A stretch of DNA of 14,304 nucleotides from Bacillota bacterium (GTDB lineage Bacteria > Bacillota > Clostridia > Clostridiales > Clostridiaceae), in NCBI GenBank assembly GCA_023424785.1, contig JAFADP010000021.1, positions 1 through 14,304 of the forward strand, read 5' to 3'. Below are positions 1 to 7,619 of this stretch, one piece after another. Within the stretch, counting starts at the first letter, position 1; each line of letters begins with the position of its first letter. A model generated the notes under the pieces. That model made no database searches and was not told the origin of the DNA. It worked only from the letters and a program-made list of their open reading frames with translations. A program made the position numbers and the translations under genes.

Positions 1-4
1 ATTT

Positions 5-1357
5 ATGTTAAGAACTGATTTACCAAAAATAATAACTAAAACTGTACCAGGTCCAAAAGCTAAGGAAATAATTGATAGACGTGAAAATGCTATTCCTAAT
101 GCAATAAAATGTGTTTATCCTGTAGTAATTGATCATGCAGAAGGAGCAATGATTGAAGATGTTGATGGAAATAAGTTTGTTGACTTTATAGGAGGTGTAG
201 GCGTTTTAAATATAGGATTTACTCATCCTGAAATAGTTGAAGTTGTAAAAGAGCAATCTGAAAAATATTTTCATGGAATGTTTAATATAGTAACTCATGA
301 AGGATATGTAGCACTTGCAGAAAAATTAAACTCAATAGTTCCTGTTAGAGGAGATAAAAAGAAAACTTTCTTTGCAAACTCAGGAGCTGAAGCTGATGAA
401 AATGCTATTAAAGTAGCAAAAGCATTTACAAAGAGACAAAATATAATTTGTTTCTCAGGAGCTTTCCATGGTAGAACAAACCTTACAATGGCATTAACTT
501 CTAAGAAGGCTTATGCTAAGGGTCTTGGACCATTCCCTGGTGGAATATTTAGAGCTGAATATCCTTATTTATATAGAAAACCAGCTGGAATGACTAATGA
601 ACAAGCTTTAGACTATTATATAAGTACTATTAATAAAGTATTTGAAGAATGTGCACCTGCTGATGAAATAGCTGCATTTATAGTTGAACCATTACAAGGT
701 GAAGGTGGATTTATTCCTGCACCAATTGAATGGGTTAAAGCATTACGTAAAATTTGTGATGATAATGGAATAATGTTAATTGCAGATGAAGTTCAAAGTG
801 GTTTCTGTAGAACTGGTAGAATGTTTGCTTCAGAATATTGGAAGGAAGCTGGTGTTGAACCAGATATATTATCTACTGCAAAATCTATAGCTGCTGGTCT
901 TCCATTAAGTGCAATTGTTGCAAGAGAAGAAATTATGGATTCTGTAATTAGTGGTACAATTGGTGGTACTTACTGTGGTAACCCACTTGCATGTGCTGCT
1001 GGTCTTAAAACAATAGAAATAATGGAAAGAGAAAATCTTCCAAAACGTTCTTTAGAAATAGGTGAAAAGGTTCAAAAAACATATAAAGAATGGCAAAGTA
1101 AATATGATGTTATTGGTGATGTAAGAGGACTTGGAAGTATGATAGGTTTAGAATTTGTTAAGGATAAAGCCTCAAAAACACCAAACCCTGAATTAGTTTC
1201 TAAATTAATTAAAGAAGCTGCTCAAAATGGTCTTATGATTGAGAATGCAGGAATTTATGGAAATGTTATTAGATTCTTAGCTCCTCTTGTAATAACTGAT
1301 GAACAATTAGAAGCTGGTCTTAAAATATTTGAAGATGCTATTAAAAAATGTATGTAA
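5..1357 (+). CDS. gabT: 4-aminobutyrate aminotransferase (class III, PLP-dependent)
   Basis: Probably transfers the amino group of 4-aminobutyrate (GABA) to 2-oxoglutarate, giving succinate semialdehyde and glutamate in the cytoplasm. The 450-residue protein is full length for the family. Visible class III features are the NSGAEA phosphate-binding loop near residue 126, GAFHGRTN near 151, D261 in IADEVQSGFCRTG (contacts the PLP ring nitrogen), the Schiff-base lysine K293 in STAKSIAAGLPL, and GGTYCGNPLACAA, which resembles GabT more than ornithine or putrescine aminotransferases. The N-terminal VPGPKAKE stretch before DRRENAIP is also seen in longer GabT proteins, which supports the ATG at position 5. 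Only four bases lie upstream, so the ribosome binding site and promoter are outside the window. The gene ends at a bidirectional terminator and converges with the iron operon. Family assignment is strong. The substrate (GABA, 3-aminoisobutyrate or another omega-amino acid) is inferred. Confidence 0.88.
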   Translation: MLRTDLPKIITKTVPGPKAKEIIDRRENAIPNAIKCVYPVVIDHAEGAMIEDVDGNKFVDFIGGVGVLNIGFTHPEIVEVVKEQSEKYFHGMFNIVTHEGYVALAEKLNSIVPVRGDKKKTFFANSGAEADENAIKVAKAFTKRQNIICFSGAFHGRTNLTMALTSKKAYAKGLGPFPGGIFRAEYPYLYRKPAGMTNEQALDYYISTINKVFEECAPADEIAAFIVEPLQGEGGFIPAPIEWVKALRKICDDNGIMLIADEVQSGFCRTGRMFASEYWKEAGVEPDILSTAKSIAAGLPLSAIVAREEIMDSVISGTIGGTYCGNPLACAAGLKTIEIMERENLPKRSLEIGEKVQKTYKEWQSKYDVIGDVRGLGSMIGLEFVKDKASKTPNPELVSKLIKEAAQNGLMIENAGIYGNVIRFLAPLVITDEQLEAGLKIFEDAIKKCM

Positions 1358-1380
1358 AAAGGGCTTTAATGCCCTTTTTT
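1356..1380. terminator. bidirectional intrinsic terminator between gabT and the iron operon
   Basis: GGGC at 1361-1364 pairs with GCCC at 1371-1374 around a six-base loop. The stem is extended by five A:T pairs (1356-1360 with 1375-1379). The flanking A and T runs give a U-tract in both reading directions, so the hairpin can end both gabT and the convergent MFS gene, whose stop codon is only 9 bp away. Confidence 0.9.
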
Positions 1381-1388
1381 ATTAATAA

Positions 1389-2609
1389 TTACTTAATTCT
1401 TCTTACATTCCACTGTACAAAATAACATACCATTATATTAGCTATAGCAGTAATAAGTAATATAATAAATAATTGTACTCCACTATCTATAAGTCTTCCA
1501 AAGATAACTTGTCCTATAGGTATACTTGCTGTTGCAATAGCATTAGAAAATGCACCCACTTTTCCAAGTTCCTGTACTGGAATTTCCTTTTGAGTATATG
1601 TTAAGGAAATAATATTTGATAAAGAAATAGAAATCATTATTCCCATTCCCCCTAAGGTAAATACTCCTAAGGTTAACCATGGATTATTATAATTTATATT
1701 AGTAAATACCATTAAAATTAAACATAAAACCATAGGATATAATGTATAGTGAATTTTTTTCATAGTAAAACTTTTAGAACGTAAACTAATGAATAAACTT
1801 CCTATTACTAAACCAAAGGCTATTATTCCTTCAGCAATGCCATAAATACTAGAAGACATTCCTAAAACTACTTTTATTAAAAATGGTGCAAATACAGAGA
1901 AAATAGGTACAATAAATATATTTATTAATCCATATGAAGCTATAGTTGATAATATAACATTCTTTTCTCTTTTTAAATATACATAGCTTCCCTTCATTTC
2001 TTTTAATGATGATAAGAATGAAATTTTAACTTTTTTCTTATTATTTATTGATGGAAGCTTAATAAATAATTCTAAAATAGCAGATATAGCAAAGCTAATA
2101 CTATTTACAATTACTATAATCTTTATACCAAAAGCTGCATATAATGCTCCTGATAAAATAGGTCCTAAAATATTAACAATACCGCCAACTTGCTGTATCA
2201 TTCCATTTGCTGATGTAAGTTCATCTTCTTTTAAAATTTGAGGTATTGCTGCATTAACTGCTGGAGCATATAATGTATCACAAATTGATAGTATAAACAT
2301 AACAGCTGTAATTATATATACATTGTCATTTCCACTAAAAAGTATAATGCTATATCCTCCTAAAAGAATAGCACTAAAGAAGTCCAAGTATACCATTATC
2401 TTTTTTCTATTAATATTATCTGCTAAACTTCCTGCAATAGGTGCAAATAATATATATGGAATTATTGAAAATGCTAGTATATTTGCATATGTAGCTGCAC
2501 TTCCTGTAAGATCTAATAAATATAAAGCTAAACTAAATCTTTGTATAGAACTTCCTGATAATGATATTATTTTCCCAATTAATATTAATATAAAATTTTT
2601 ATTCTTCAT
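1389..2609 (-). CDS. MFS exporter, EntS/MefA-like, last gene of the siderophore operon
   Basis: A 406-residue integral membrane protein with about 12 hydrophobic segments, the normal size for the MefA/EntS branch of the major facilitator superfamily. The loop after the second segment (GSLADNINRKKIM) is a recognisable MFS motif A. Family members export small molecules such as macrolides or catecholate siderophores using the proton gradient. Its position as the last gene of a Fur-box-controlled ferric-siderophore uptake operon, overlapping the ATPase gene by 11 bp, suggests a role linked to siderophores, for example export of the iron-free ligand after uptake. That role is inference, and drug efflux cannot be excluded. 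The start has an AAAGGA ribosome binding site at 2615-2620, five bases upstream and inside the ATPase gene, which indicates translational coupling. Confidence 0.85.
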   Translation of the reverse strand: MKNKNFILILIGKIISLSGSSIQRFSLALYLLDLTGSAATYANILAFSIIPYILFAPIAGSLADNINRKKIMVYLDFFSAILLGGYSIILFSGNDNVYIITAVMFILSICDTLYAPAVNAAIPQILKEDELTSANGMIQQVGGIVNILGPILSGALYAAFGIKIIVIVNSISFAISAILELFIKLPSINNKKKVKISFLSSLKEMKGSYVYLKREKNVILSTIASYGLINIFIVPIFSVFAPFLIKVVLGMSSSIYGIAEGIIAFGLVIGSLFISLRSKSFTMKKIHYTLYPMVLCLILMVFTNINYNNPWLTLGVFTLGGMGIMISISLSNIISLTYTQKEIPVQELGKVGAFSNAIATASIPIGQVIFGRLIDSGVQLFIILLITAIANIMVCYFVQWNVRRIK

Positions 2610-3405
2610 GTTTTTCCTTTAACGATTCATAATCAATACAAATAGGAAACTCATTAGTTTCATTCATTTGTAATGTTGCATCTATTTCATATATTATTTT
2701 TAAATTCTCTTTTGTTATAACATCTTTTGGCTTTCCTTGAAAAACAACTTTCCCATTTTTCATTCCAATTATGTTATTTGCAAATTTTGTTGCATTATTA
2801 AGTTCATGTATTACCATAACTATTGTTGTATTATTTTCTTCATTTAACTTTTTTAATAAGCTAAGAATTTCCAATTGATGTGCCATATCTAAATATGTAG
2901 TTGGCTCATCTAAAATAAGAATTTCTGTTTCTTGTGCAAGAGCCATAGCAATCCATGCTCTTTGTCTTTGTCCACCTGATAAGGATTCAACTAATCTATC
3001 TTTAAATTCATAAATACCTGTTGATTTCATAGCCCAGTCTATTTTCTCTAAATCCTGTTCTTTCATTCCACCCATAGCACTTTGATATGGAAATCTTCCA
3101 TAGCTCACAAGTTCCTTTACTAAAAGACCACTAGGTACAGTAGGACTTTGAGGTAAAACTGCCATTTTCTTTGCTATTTCTTTTGGAGCTTGACTTTTTA
3201 TTGAAGCACCATTAATTAATACCTCTCCTTTTTTAGGAGTTATTATTCTAGAAATAGTTTTTAATAATGTGGATTTACCGCATCCATTTGATCCTATAAT
3301 CATAGTAATTTGACCTTTAGGTATTTCTAAGTTCATTTTAGGTATAATAACCCTATCATCATAAGAAACCTGTAACTCTTTTACCTCTATACTGCTTTCA
3401 TTCAT
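2599..3405 (-). CDS. ferric siderophore ABC transporter ATP-binding protein (FepC/FecE type)
   Basis: This 268-residue ATPase powers the two FecCD-type permeases encoded upstream. All nucleotide-binding motifs are intact: Walker A GSNGCGKST (38-46, K44), Q-loop Q86 in LPQSP, ABC signature LSGGQ (142-146), Walker B ILILDEP (D166, E167), D-loop LD (172-173) and switch histidine H200. The order MAVLPQ...LVSYGRFPYQ is typical of iron-siderophore and B12 ATPases. It starts 16 bp after the permease stop with an AGAGGTG ribosome binding site (3414-3420), and its 3' end overlaps the MFS gene. Membrane-associated on the cytoplasmic face. The transported ligand cannot be read from the ATPase. Iron is inferred from the operon's Fur box. 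Confidence 0.93.
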   Translation of the reverse strand: MNESSIEVKELQVSYDDRVIIPKMNLEIPKGQITMIIGSNGCGKSTLLKTISRIITPKKGEVLINGASIKSQAPKEIAKKMAVLPQSPTVPSGLLVKELVSYGRFPYQSAMGGMKEQDLEKIDWAMKSTGIYEFKDRLVESLSGGQRQRAWIAMALAQETEILILDEPTTYLDMAHQLEILSLLKKLNEENNTTIVMVIHELNNATKFANNIIGMKNGKVVFQGKPKDVITKENLKIIYEIDATLQMNETNEFPICIDYESLKEKHEE

Positions 3406-3421
3406 TATTAATTCACCTCTA

Positions 3422-4429
3422 CTACTTTTCCTTTAACATTAAGTAAATAAAATATGGAACTCCTATAATAGATAATGTAATACCTACTGGTATTTCTAAA
3501 GGAGTAAATAAATTTCTTGAAGCAGTATCCCCAAGTACTATTAATGAAGCACTTATTAATGCTGCTACGGGAATTTGTCTTCTATGAACTGGTCCCACAA
3601 GTCTTTTTGCTATATGTGGCCCTAAAAGACCTAAAAATGCTATATTTCCTGCTACTGATGTTGCTATTGCAGATAATGCTACAGCTATTCCAAAGAAAAT
3701 TCTACTTTCTTTTTGAACATTTACTCCAAGTCCTGTAGCAAGTTCTGGTCCTAAATCTAAAACATCTAATAGCTTACTTTTATACATAGTAACTCCAAGT
3801 AAAATTGTAACTATTGGTGCAAGCATAAAGAAATATGTCCAACTACTTCCCCATAAGCTTCCACTTATCCAAGTTAGGGCTTGGTTATAGTCTCCCTTTG
3901 ACATATTTAATTGATATAATGTAATTAAAGCATTAATTCCTGCATTAACACCTATACCTACTAGTATTAATCTATTTGGTGACACTCCTTTTTTATATGC
4001 TAAAGCATATATAATTAAAGCTGCTAAAAATGCACCAAATATTGATACTAAAGGCATTAATATAATAGTTCCAATACCTAGACTTGAATAATATTCATCT
4101 GTATTTAAAGAAATTAATATTACAACTGCAAGGGCTGCACCTGCGTTTATACCTATCATTCCTGGTTCTGCAAGAGGATTTCTTGTAACACCTTGAAGTA
4201 TACATCCTGCTGTAGATAATGCTATTCCTACAAAAATTGCAACACTTATTCTAGGTAATCTTATATTCATAACAACTGTATTTTGTAGTTTACTACCATT
4301 TCCTATTAGTGTATTTATAACATCTTTTACGCTCATAGAATATGTTCCACACATAAGTGAAAATATAAGAATTGCTAACAATGTAATACCACATAAGGTT
4401 AATATTAAGTTAGTTCTCTTTTTCATCAT
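3422..4429 (-). CDS. ferric siderophore ABC transporter permease (FecCD family), second permease
   Basis: A 335-residue polytopic protein of the BtuC/FecCD family, which forms the channel as a heterodimer with the neighbouring permease. Diagnostic family signatures are NIRLPRISVAI (near 55), QGVTRNPLAEPGMIGI (near 84) and, near the C terminus, FLGLLGPHIAKRLVG, the cytoplasmic coupling helix that contacts the ATPase. Two consecutive ATG codons (4427-4429 and 4424-4426) follow an AAGGAG at 4435-4440. The first overlaps the stop of the upstream permease by 4 bp and the second lies eight bases from the ribosome binding site, so either may be used. The overlap implies coupled translation of the two permeases. 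Confidence 0.93.
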   Translation of the reverse strand: MMKKRTNLILTLCGITLLAILIFSLMCGTYSMSVKDVINTLIGNGSKLQNTVVMNIRLPRISVAIFVGIALSTAGCILQGVTRNPLAEPGMIGINAGAALAVVILISLNTDEYYSSLGIGTIILMPLVSIFGAFLAALIIYALAYKKGVSPNRLILVGIGVNAGINALITLYQLNMSKGDYNQALTWISGSLWGSSWTYFFMLAPIVTILLGVTMYKSKLLDVLDLGPELATGLGVNVQKESRIFFGIAVALSAIATSVAGNIAFLGLLGPHIAKRLVGPVHRRQIPVAALISASLIVLGDTASRNLFTPLEIPVGITLSIIGVPYFIYLMLKEK

Positions 4430-5409
4430 CCTCTCTCCTTTCTAACAATAAGTAAGAATATAGGTACTCCAATAATTGATGTAAATAATCCAATTGGAGT
4501 TTCATATGGATGATTTACCATTCTTGCAAGAATATCTGCCCAAGTTAATAAAACTCCTCCAAATATTAAGGATAAAGGCATTATTTTTCTATAGTCACTT
4601 CCAACTATTTTTCTTATTATATGAGGTATAATTAACCCTACAAAAGTAATATTTCCTGCTGTAGCAACACTTATTGCACACATAGGTATAAGAAGTAATA
4701 TTATAAATATTCTTATTTTTACTGGATTTACTCCAAGTCCTATAGCTACATCTTCACCTAAATTTACAATATTAACTTTATGACTTAACATTAGAGCTAT
4801 TATTATACATATTCCACCTATAATAACTAAAGGAATAACTTGTTTCCAAGTTATACTTCTAAAACCTCCAGCAATCCAAAAAGCTAAGTCTTGTGAGCGA
4901 TTTCCAAGCATAGCAATTACAGAAGCTAGGGATATAAAGAATGTACTTATAGCTGTTCCTGCTAGTAAAAGCTTTGATAAACTCATATTAGATGCACTTT
5001 GAATACTAAATAATAAAACTAAAATTCCACTTATTAATGCACCTAAAAATGCTGCTCCATAATTACCTAAAGCTCCATATACTGATGCACTAACAGCTGA
5101 AATAGCTACTGCTAGTGTTGCTCCTTGTGTTATACCCATAATTGAAGGTTCTGCAACAGGATTTCTTGTAACACCTTGCATCATAGCTCCTGACATTCCA
5201 AGAAGTCCTCCAACTATTGCACAACTTAATGCTCTTGGAAGTCTAACATCTCTCACTAATTGCATATCTAACTCTTCTTTATATGCAAAAATACTATTAA
5301 ATACTGTTTCAAGGGATATATTTTTTGCTCCAACACAAATGGCAACCAATATTCCGGTTGCCAACATAACTATACCTGTGCTGAATAAAAATAAGGTTTT
5401 TTTATTCAT
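4426..5409 (-). CDS. ferric siderophore ABC transporter permease (FecCD family), first permease
   Basis: A 327-residue FecCD/BtuC-type permease, a partner of the following permease and similar to it throughout. Visible family motifs are DVRLPRALSCAI, QGVTRNPVAEPSIMGI and the coupling-helix sequence FVGLIIPHIIRKIVG, with about ten hydrophobic segments. The ATG lies inside the end of the binding-protein gene (8-bp overlap) with a GGAGAAG ribosome binding site at 5414-5420, also inside that gene. The two permeases are clearly paralogous but diverged, as expected for a heterodimeric channel. Confidence 0.93.
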   Translation of the reverse strand: MNKKTLFLFSTGIVMLATGILVAICVGAKNISLETVFNSIFAYKEELDMQLVRDVRLPRALSCAIVGGLLGMSGAMMQGVTRNPVAEPSIMGITQGATLAVAISAVSASVYGALGNYGAAFLGALISGILVLLFSIQSASNMSLSKLLLAGTAISTFFISLASVIAMLGNRSQDLAFWIAGGFRSITWKQVIPLVIIGGICIIIALMLSHKVNIVNLGEDVAIGLGVNPVKIRIFIILLLIPMCAISVATAGNITFVGLIIPHIIRKIVGSDYRKIMPLSLIFGGVLLTWADILARMVNHPYETPIGLFTSIIGVPIFLLIVRKERG

Positions 5410-6355
5410 TCATCTTCTCCATGATTCCATTTATTTCACTTAAAAATTCTAATCTTCCTATTGAGCTATATCCTATATTAAAGTATGGACTTGAAGGAAG
5501 TTCTACTACATTACCTTCTTTTACAGCTCTCATGTTTTGCCATATTGGGCTTTCATTTAAAGTTTTTAAGTCTTCATCCGTTCCAACTGCTATAATGTAA
5601 TCTGCATCTATTTGTGCAAGTCCTTCATAAGTTACAACTGGTAAACTTATATTTTCTTGTTCAGGCATTCCTTCTGGCTTTTTAAGTCCCATATCATCAT
5701 ATAATATGCTTCCTATTGCTGCCTTATCAAATACAAATATTTGACCACCACTTGCTAATATTGATAAATATGTAGCATCTTCACCATAAGTTTCTTTTAT
5801 TTCTTTTCCTACTTCTTCTGCTTTAACACTATATTCTTCTAACCATTTATCTGCTTCTTCTGTTTTACCCATTATTTCTGCAACTTCTTTAACATCTTCT
5901 CTCCAGTCAATTTGTGCAAGCTCTATCATAACTGTTGGTGCAACTTCTGATAATTGATCATACATTTTTTCTTGAACTGAAGATATTATAATTAAGTCTG
6001 GTTCAAGAGCTATAATTCCTTCAACGTCCATAGTATCTTGCATACTATATCCTAATATTTCTGCTCCTTCTAAAACATCTTCTAAATATGTAGGGAATTT
6101 TGTATAGTCATAAGCATCTGAGTTAGCTGTTCCTATAACACTATATCCAAGAAGTGATAAAATATCACTGTTACCACTTATATCTACAATTCTTTCTGGA
6201 TTAGCTGGAATTTCAACCTTTCCTCTAGCATCTGTTACTGTAATTACTTCTTTATTTGAACTTTCATTATTACTTGATGCACTTCCACATCCTACAAATG
6301 TCATTGCGGCAATACATGCTGCACATATAGCTTTTATTAGTTTACCTTTTTTCAT
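5402..6355 (-). CDS. ferric siderophore-binding lipoprotein (FepB/FhuD class substrate-binding protein)
   Basis: First gene of the iron operon, 317 residues. The N terminus is a lipoprotein signal: basic MKKGKLIK, a hydrophobic stretch, then lipobox FVGC with the lipidated cysteine at residue 23, so the mature protein is anchored outside the membrane. After a Ser/Asn linker comes VITVTDARGKVEIPANPERIV, the standard opening of the periplasmic-binding-protein type III (TroA-like) fold, and then DVEGIIALEPDLIII, another hallmark of siderophore binders. The ATG follows GGAGG at 6366-6370. Expression is probably iron-repressed, given the Fur box in its promoter. Whether the ligand is a catecholate, a hydroxamate or another chelate cannot be decided from sequence. 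Confidence 0.92.
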   Translation of the reverse strand: MKKGKLIKAICAACIAAMTFVGCGSASSNNESSNKEVITVTDARGKVEIPANPERIVDISGNSDILSLLGYSVIGTANSDAYDYTKFPTYLEDVLEGAEILGYSMQDTMDVEGIIALEPDLIIISSVQEKMYDQLSEVAPTVMIELAQIDWREDVKEVAEIMGKTEEADKWLEEYSVKAEEVGKEIKETYGEDATYLSILASGGQIFVFDKAAIGSILYDDMGLKKPEGMPEQENISLPVVTYEGLAQIDADYIIAVGTDEDLKTLNESPIWQNMRAVKEGNVVELPSSPYFNIGYSSIGRLEFLSEINGIMEKMNE

Positions 6356-6408
6356 TATATATATTCCTCCAAAAATTCAACTCTAAATCAATTTTTAATA
6401 CAGGAGTT

Positions 6409-6437
6409 ATTGTATATGAAAATCATTATCAATTCAA
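6409..6437 (-). promoter_or_regulatory. sigma-A promoter of the siderophore uptake operon
   Basis: Read on the minus strand, TTGAAT (-35, 6432-6437) and TACAAT (-10, 6409-6414) are separated by exactly 17 bases. It lies about 55 bp upstream of the binding-lipoprotein start, and the Fur box occupies the spacer. Confidence 0.8.
6417..6431. promoter_or_regulatory. Fur box
   Basis: TGAAAATCATTATCA matches the 7-1-7 Fur consensus TGATAATNATTATCA at 13 of 14 defined positions. The classical 19-bp box aligned at 6412-6430 matches at 15 of 19. It sits between the -35 and -10 elements of the siderophore operon promoter, the expected place for direct repression by Fe-bound Fur. Confidence 0.9.
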
Positions 6438-6452
6438 TGCTTGCACCTATTT

Positions 6453-6485
6453 TAATTATTTTATCATCTAATATAATTATTTATC
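6453..6485. promoter_or_regulatory. 21-bp-spaced direct repeat, candidate operator for the AraC regulator
   Basis: TAATTATTTTATC (6453-6465) recurs as TAATTATTTATC (6474-6485), one T shorter, with starts 21 bp apart. AraC-family proteins commonly bind direct repeats about two helical turns apart. The repeat lies just upstream of the -35 of the siderophore operon, a suitable place for activation, and also overlaps the likely promoter of the AraC gene. The sequence is AT-rich, so chance similarity is possible. Confidence 0.45.
6472..6477 (+). promoter_or_regulatory. candidate -10 of the AraC-family regulator gene
   Basis: A perfect TATAAT lies 64 bp upstream of the ATG, but no good -35 is seen at 16-18 bp. 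A second TATAAT at 6504-6509 is an alternative, also with a poor -35. A weak -35 would fit a promoter that needs an activator. Confidence 0.4.
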
Positions 6486-6540
6486 TAAATGGAAACAATA
6501 GTTTATAATAAATAATATTTTTAAACAAAGGTGAATTTTT

Positions 6541-7542
6541 ATGAATGTAAAAGTTAATGATGAATTTTTTAAATCAATACTAAGTAATTTATCTTTTGCT
6601 CCTTTTGAAAAAGATAATTATATAGTTTATAAAAATCAATATAAACCAGAACTTGGATATATTTTGGAATATAGTTATAAAGGATATTATAGCTTTGGTA
6701 TAGGTGATTATACCATTCCAAAAGACTTCTCTCTCTCATTTAATAATACTAATGAAATAATGAAATTTGGAACTCTATATACAGGAAAAACTAATGTTAA
6801 ATTAGAAAATAACAACATATCTTCATTTACTCCTTCTTCTTTTTTTGTAATTGAAAAGGACATAAAAGGATGCCAAACTTGGAAAAAAGGTCAACATTAT
6901 CATGGTGCTGAAATTACTATATATAAAAAATATTTTGAAGAAGTATTGTATAATAAATTTCCTAGTTGTATTAAATTTGACGATTTTTTATCTAATTATA
7001 CATATAAATATTTACCGCTAGAAATTGTTAGCATAATTCAACAACTTACAAGTTTAAGTGGTAAAAACTTATTAAATTCTATTTATCTTGAAAGTAAGAT
7101 ATTAGAATGTATAGCTATACTAACAAATGAAGTTTTATCTTCTCCTAATAATGCTTTTACAAATCAACTTGATTATGGAGAAATTAACATAGGAAAAAAT
7201 AGAAAGATTAAGCTAAAGGCTTCTGATATTAATGCAATACAAAAGGCTCATGATATTTTAACTAAAGATTCTTCTAATCCACCTACTATAAGTAATTTAA
7301 GTAAACAAGTATTTTTAAATGAACAAAAATTAAAGGCAGGATTTACATATTACTATCATATGTCCATTGGAGAGTATACTACTTCTTTAAGAATGACAAA
7401 AGCTGCAAACCTTTTATCTACTACAGACTTAAGCATTGAAGAAATTTCAAATATTGTAGGTTATAATTATAGTGGAAACTTTTCTAAAATGTTTAAAAAA
7501 ACATATAATAAAACACCATTTGAATTTCGTAATAAAAAATAA
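6541..7542 (+). CDS. AraC-family transcriptional regulator, PchR-like, of siderophore uptake
   Basis: A 333-residue regulator divergent from the ferric-siderophore operon. The C-terminal 105 residues (about 229-333) form the AraC double helix-turn-helix: SKQVFLNEQKLKAGFTYYY is the first HTH with the PchR-type NExKLKxGF signature, and LSIEEISNIVGYNYSGNFSKMFKK followed by TPFEFR is the second. The N-terminal 220 residues have no family I can name with confidence. By analogy with PchR they should bind the ferric siderophore. AAAGGTGA at 6527-6534 lies six bases before the ATG. PchR-type proteins activate uptake genes when the ligand is present, and the shared intergenic region with a Fur box and a direct repeat supports that here. 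Regulation of the operon is inference; the AraC assignment is firm. Confidence 0.88.
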   Translation: MNVKVNDEFFKSILSNLSFAPFEKDNYIVYKNQYKPELGYILEYSYKGYYSFGIGDYTIPKDFSLSFNNTNEIMKFGTLYTGKTNVKLENNNISSFTPSSFFVIEKDIKGCQTWKKGQHYHGAEITIYKKYFEEVLYNKFPSCIKFDDFLSNYTYKYLPLEIVSIIQQLTSLSGKNLLNSIYLESKILECIAILTNEVLSSPNNAFTNQLDYGEINIGKNRKIKLKASDINAIQKAHDILTKDSSNPPTISNLSKQVFLNEQKLKAGFTYYYHMSIGEYTTSLRMTKAANLLSTTDLSIEEISNIVGYNYSGNFSKMFKKTYNKTPFEFRNKK

Positions 7543-7609
7543 GTGTGAAATTATTACTTTGCTTTTGAAAACTACAGCTCTAAGTAACGCAAAGTAATAA
7601 GTCACACTT
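7541..7609. repeat. long inverted repeat between convergent araC-type gene and patA, likely patA terminator
   Basis: The left arm (7541-7562) and right arm (7589-7609) are reverse complements except for a two-versus-one base bulge, giving about 20 paired bases around a 26-base loop. Read on the minus strand, the stem is followed by TTATTTTTTATT (inside the end of the AraC gene), so it can act as an intrinsic terminator for patA, whose stop lies 10 bp away. On the plus strand there is no U-tract. The arm sequence is repeated downstream of the methyltransferase gene at 10138-10163, suggesting a mobile or dispersed element. Confidence 0.8.
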
Positions 7610-7619
7610 AATATATTAA

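Noticed and set aside
2323..2622. Plus-strand frame opposite the MFS exporter, and a similar one at 3517-3738 opposite a permease.
   Set aside because: Compositional shadows of hydrophobic genes on the other strand; no family resemblance.
7541..7609. The long inverted repeat as a complete insertion sequence or MITE with target-site duplication.
   Set aside because: It is only 69 bp, holds no coding sequence, and no clear direct duplication flanks it; kept as a repeat and likely terminator.
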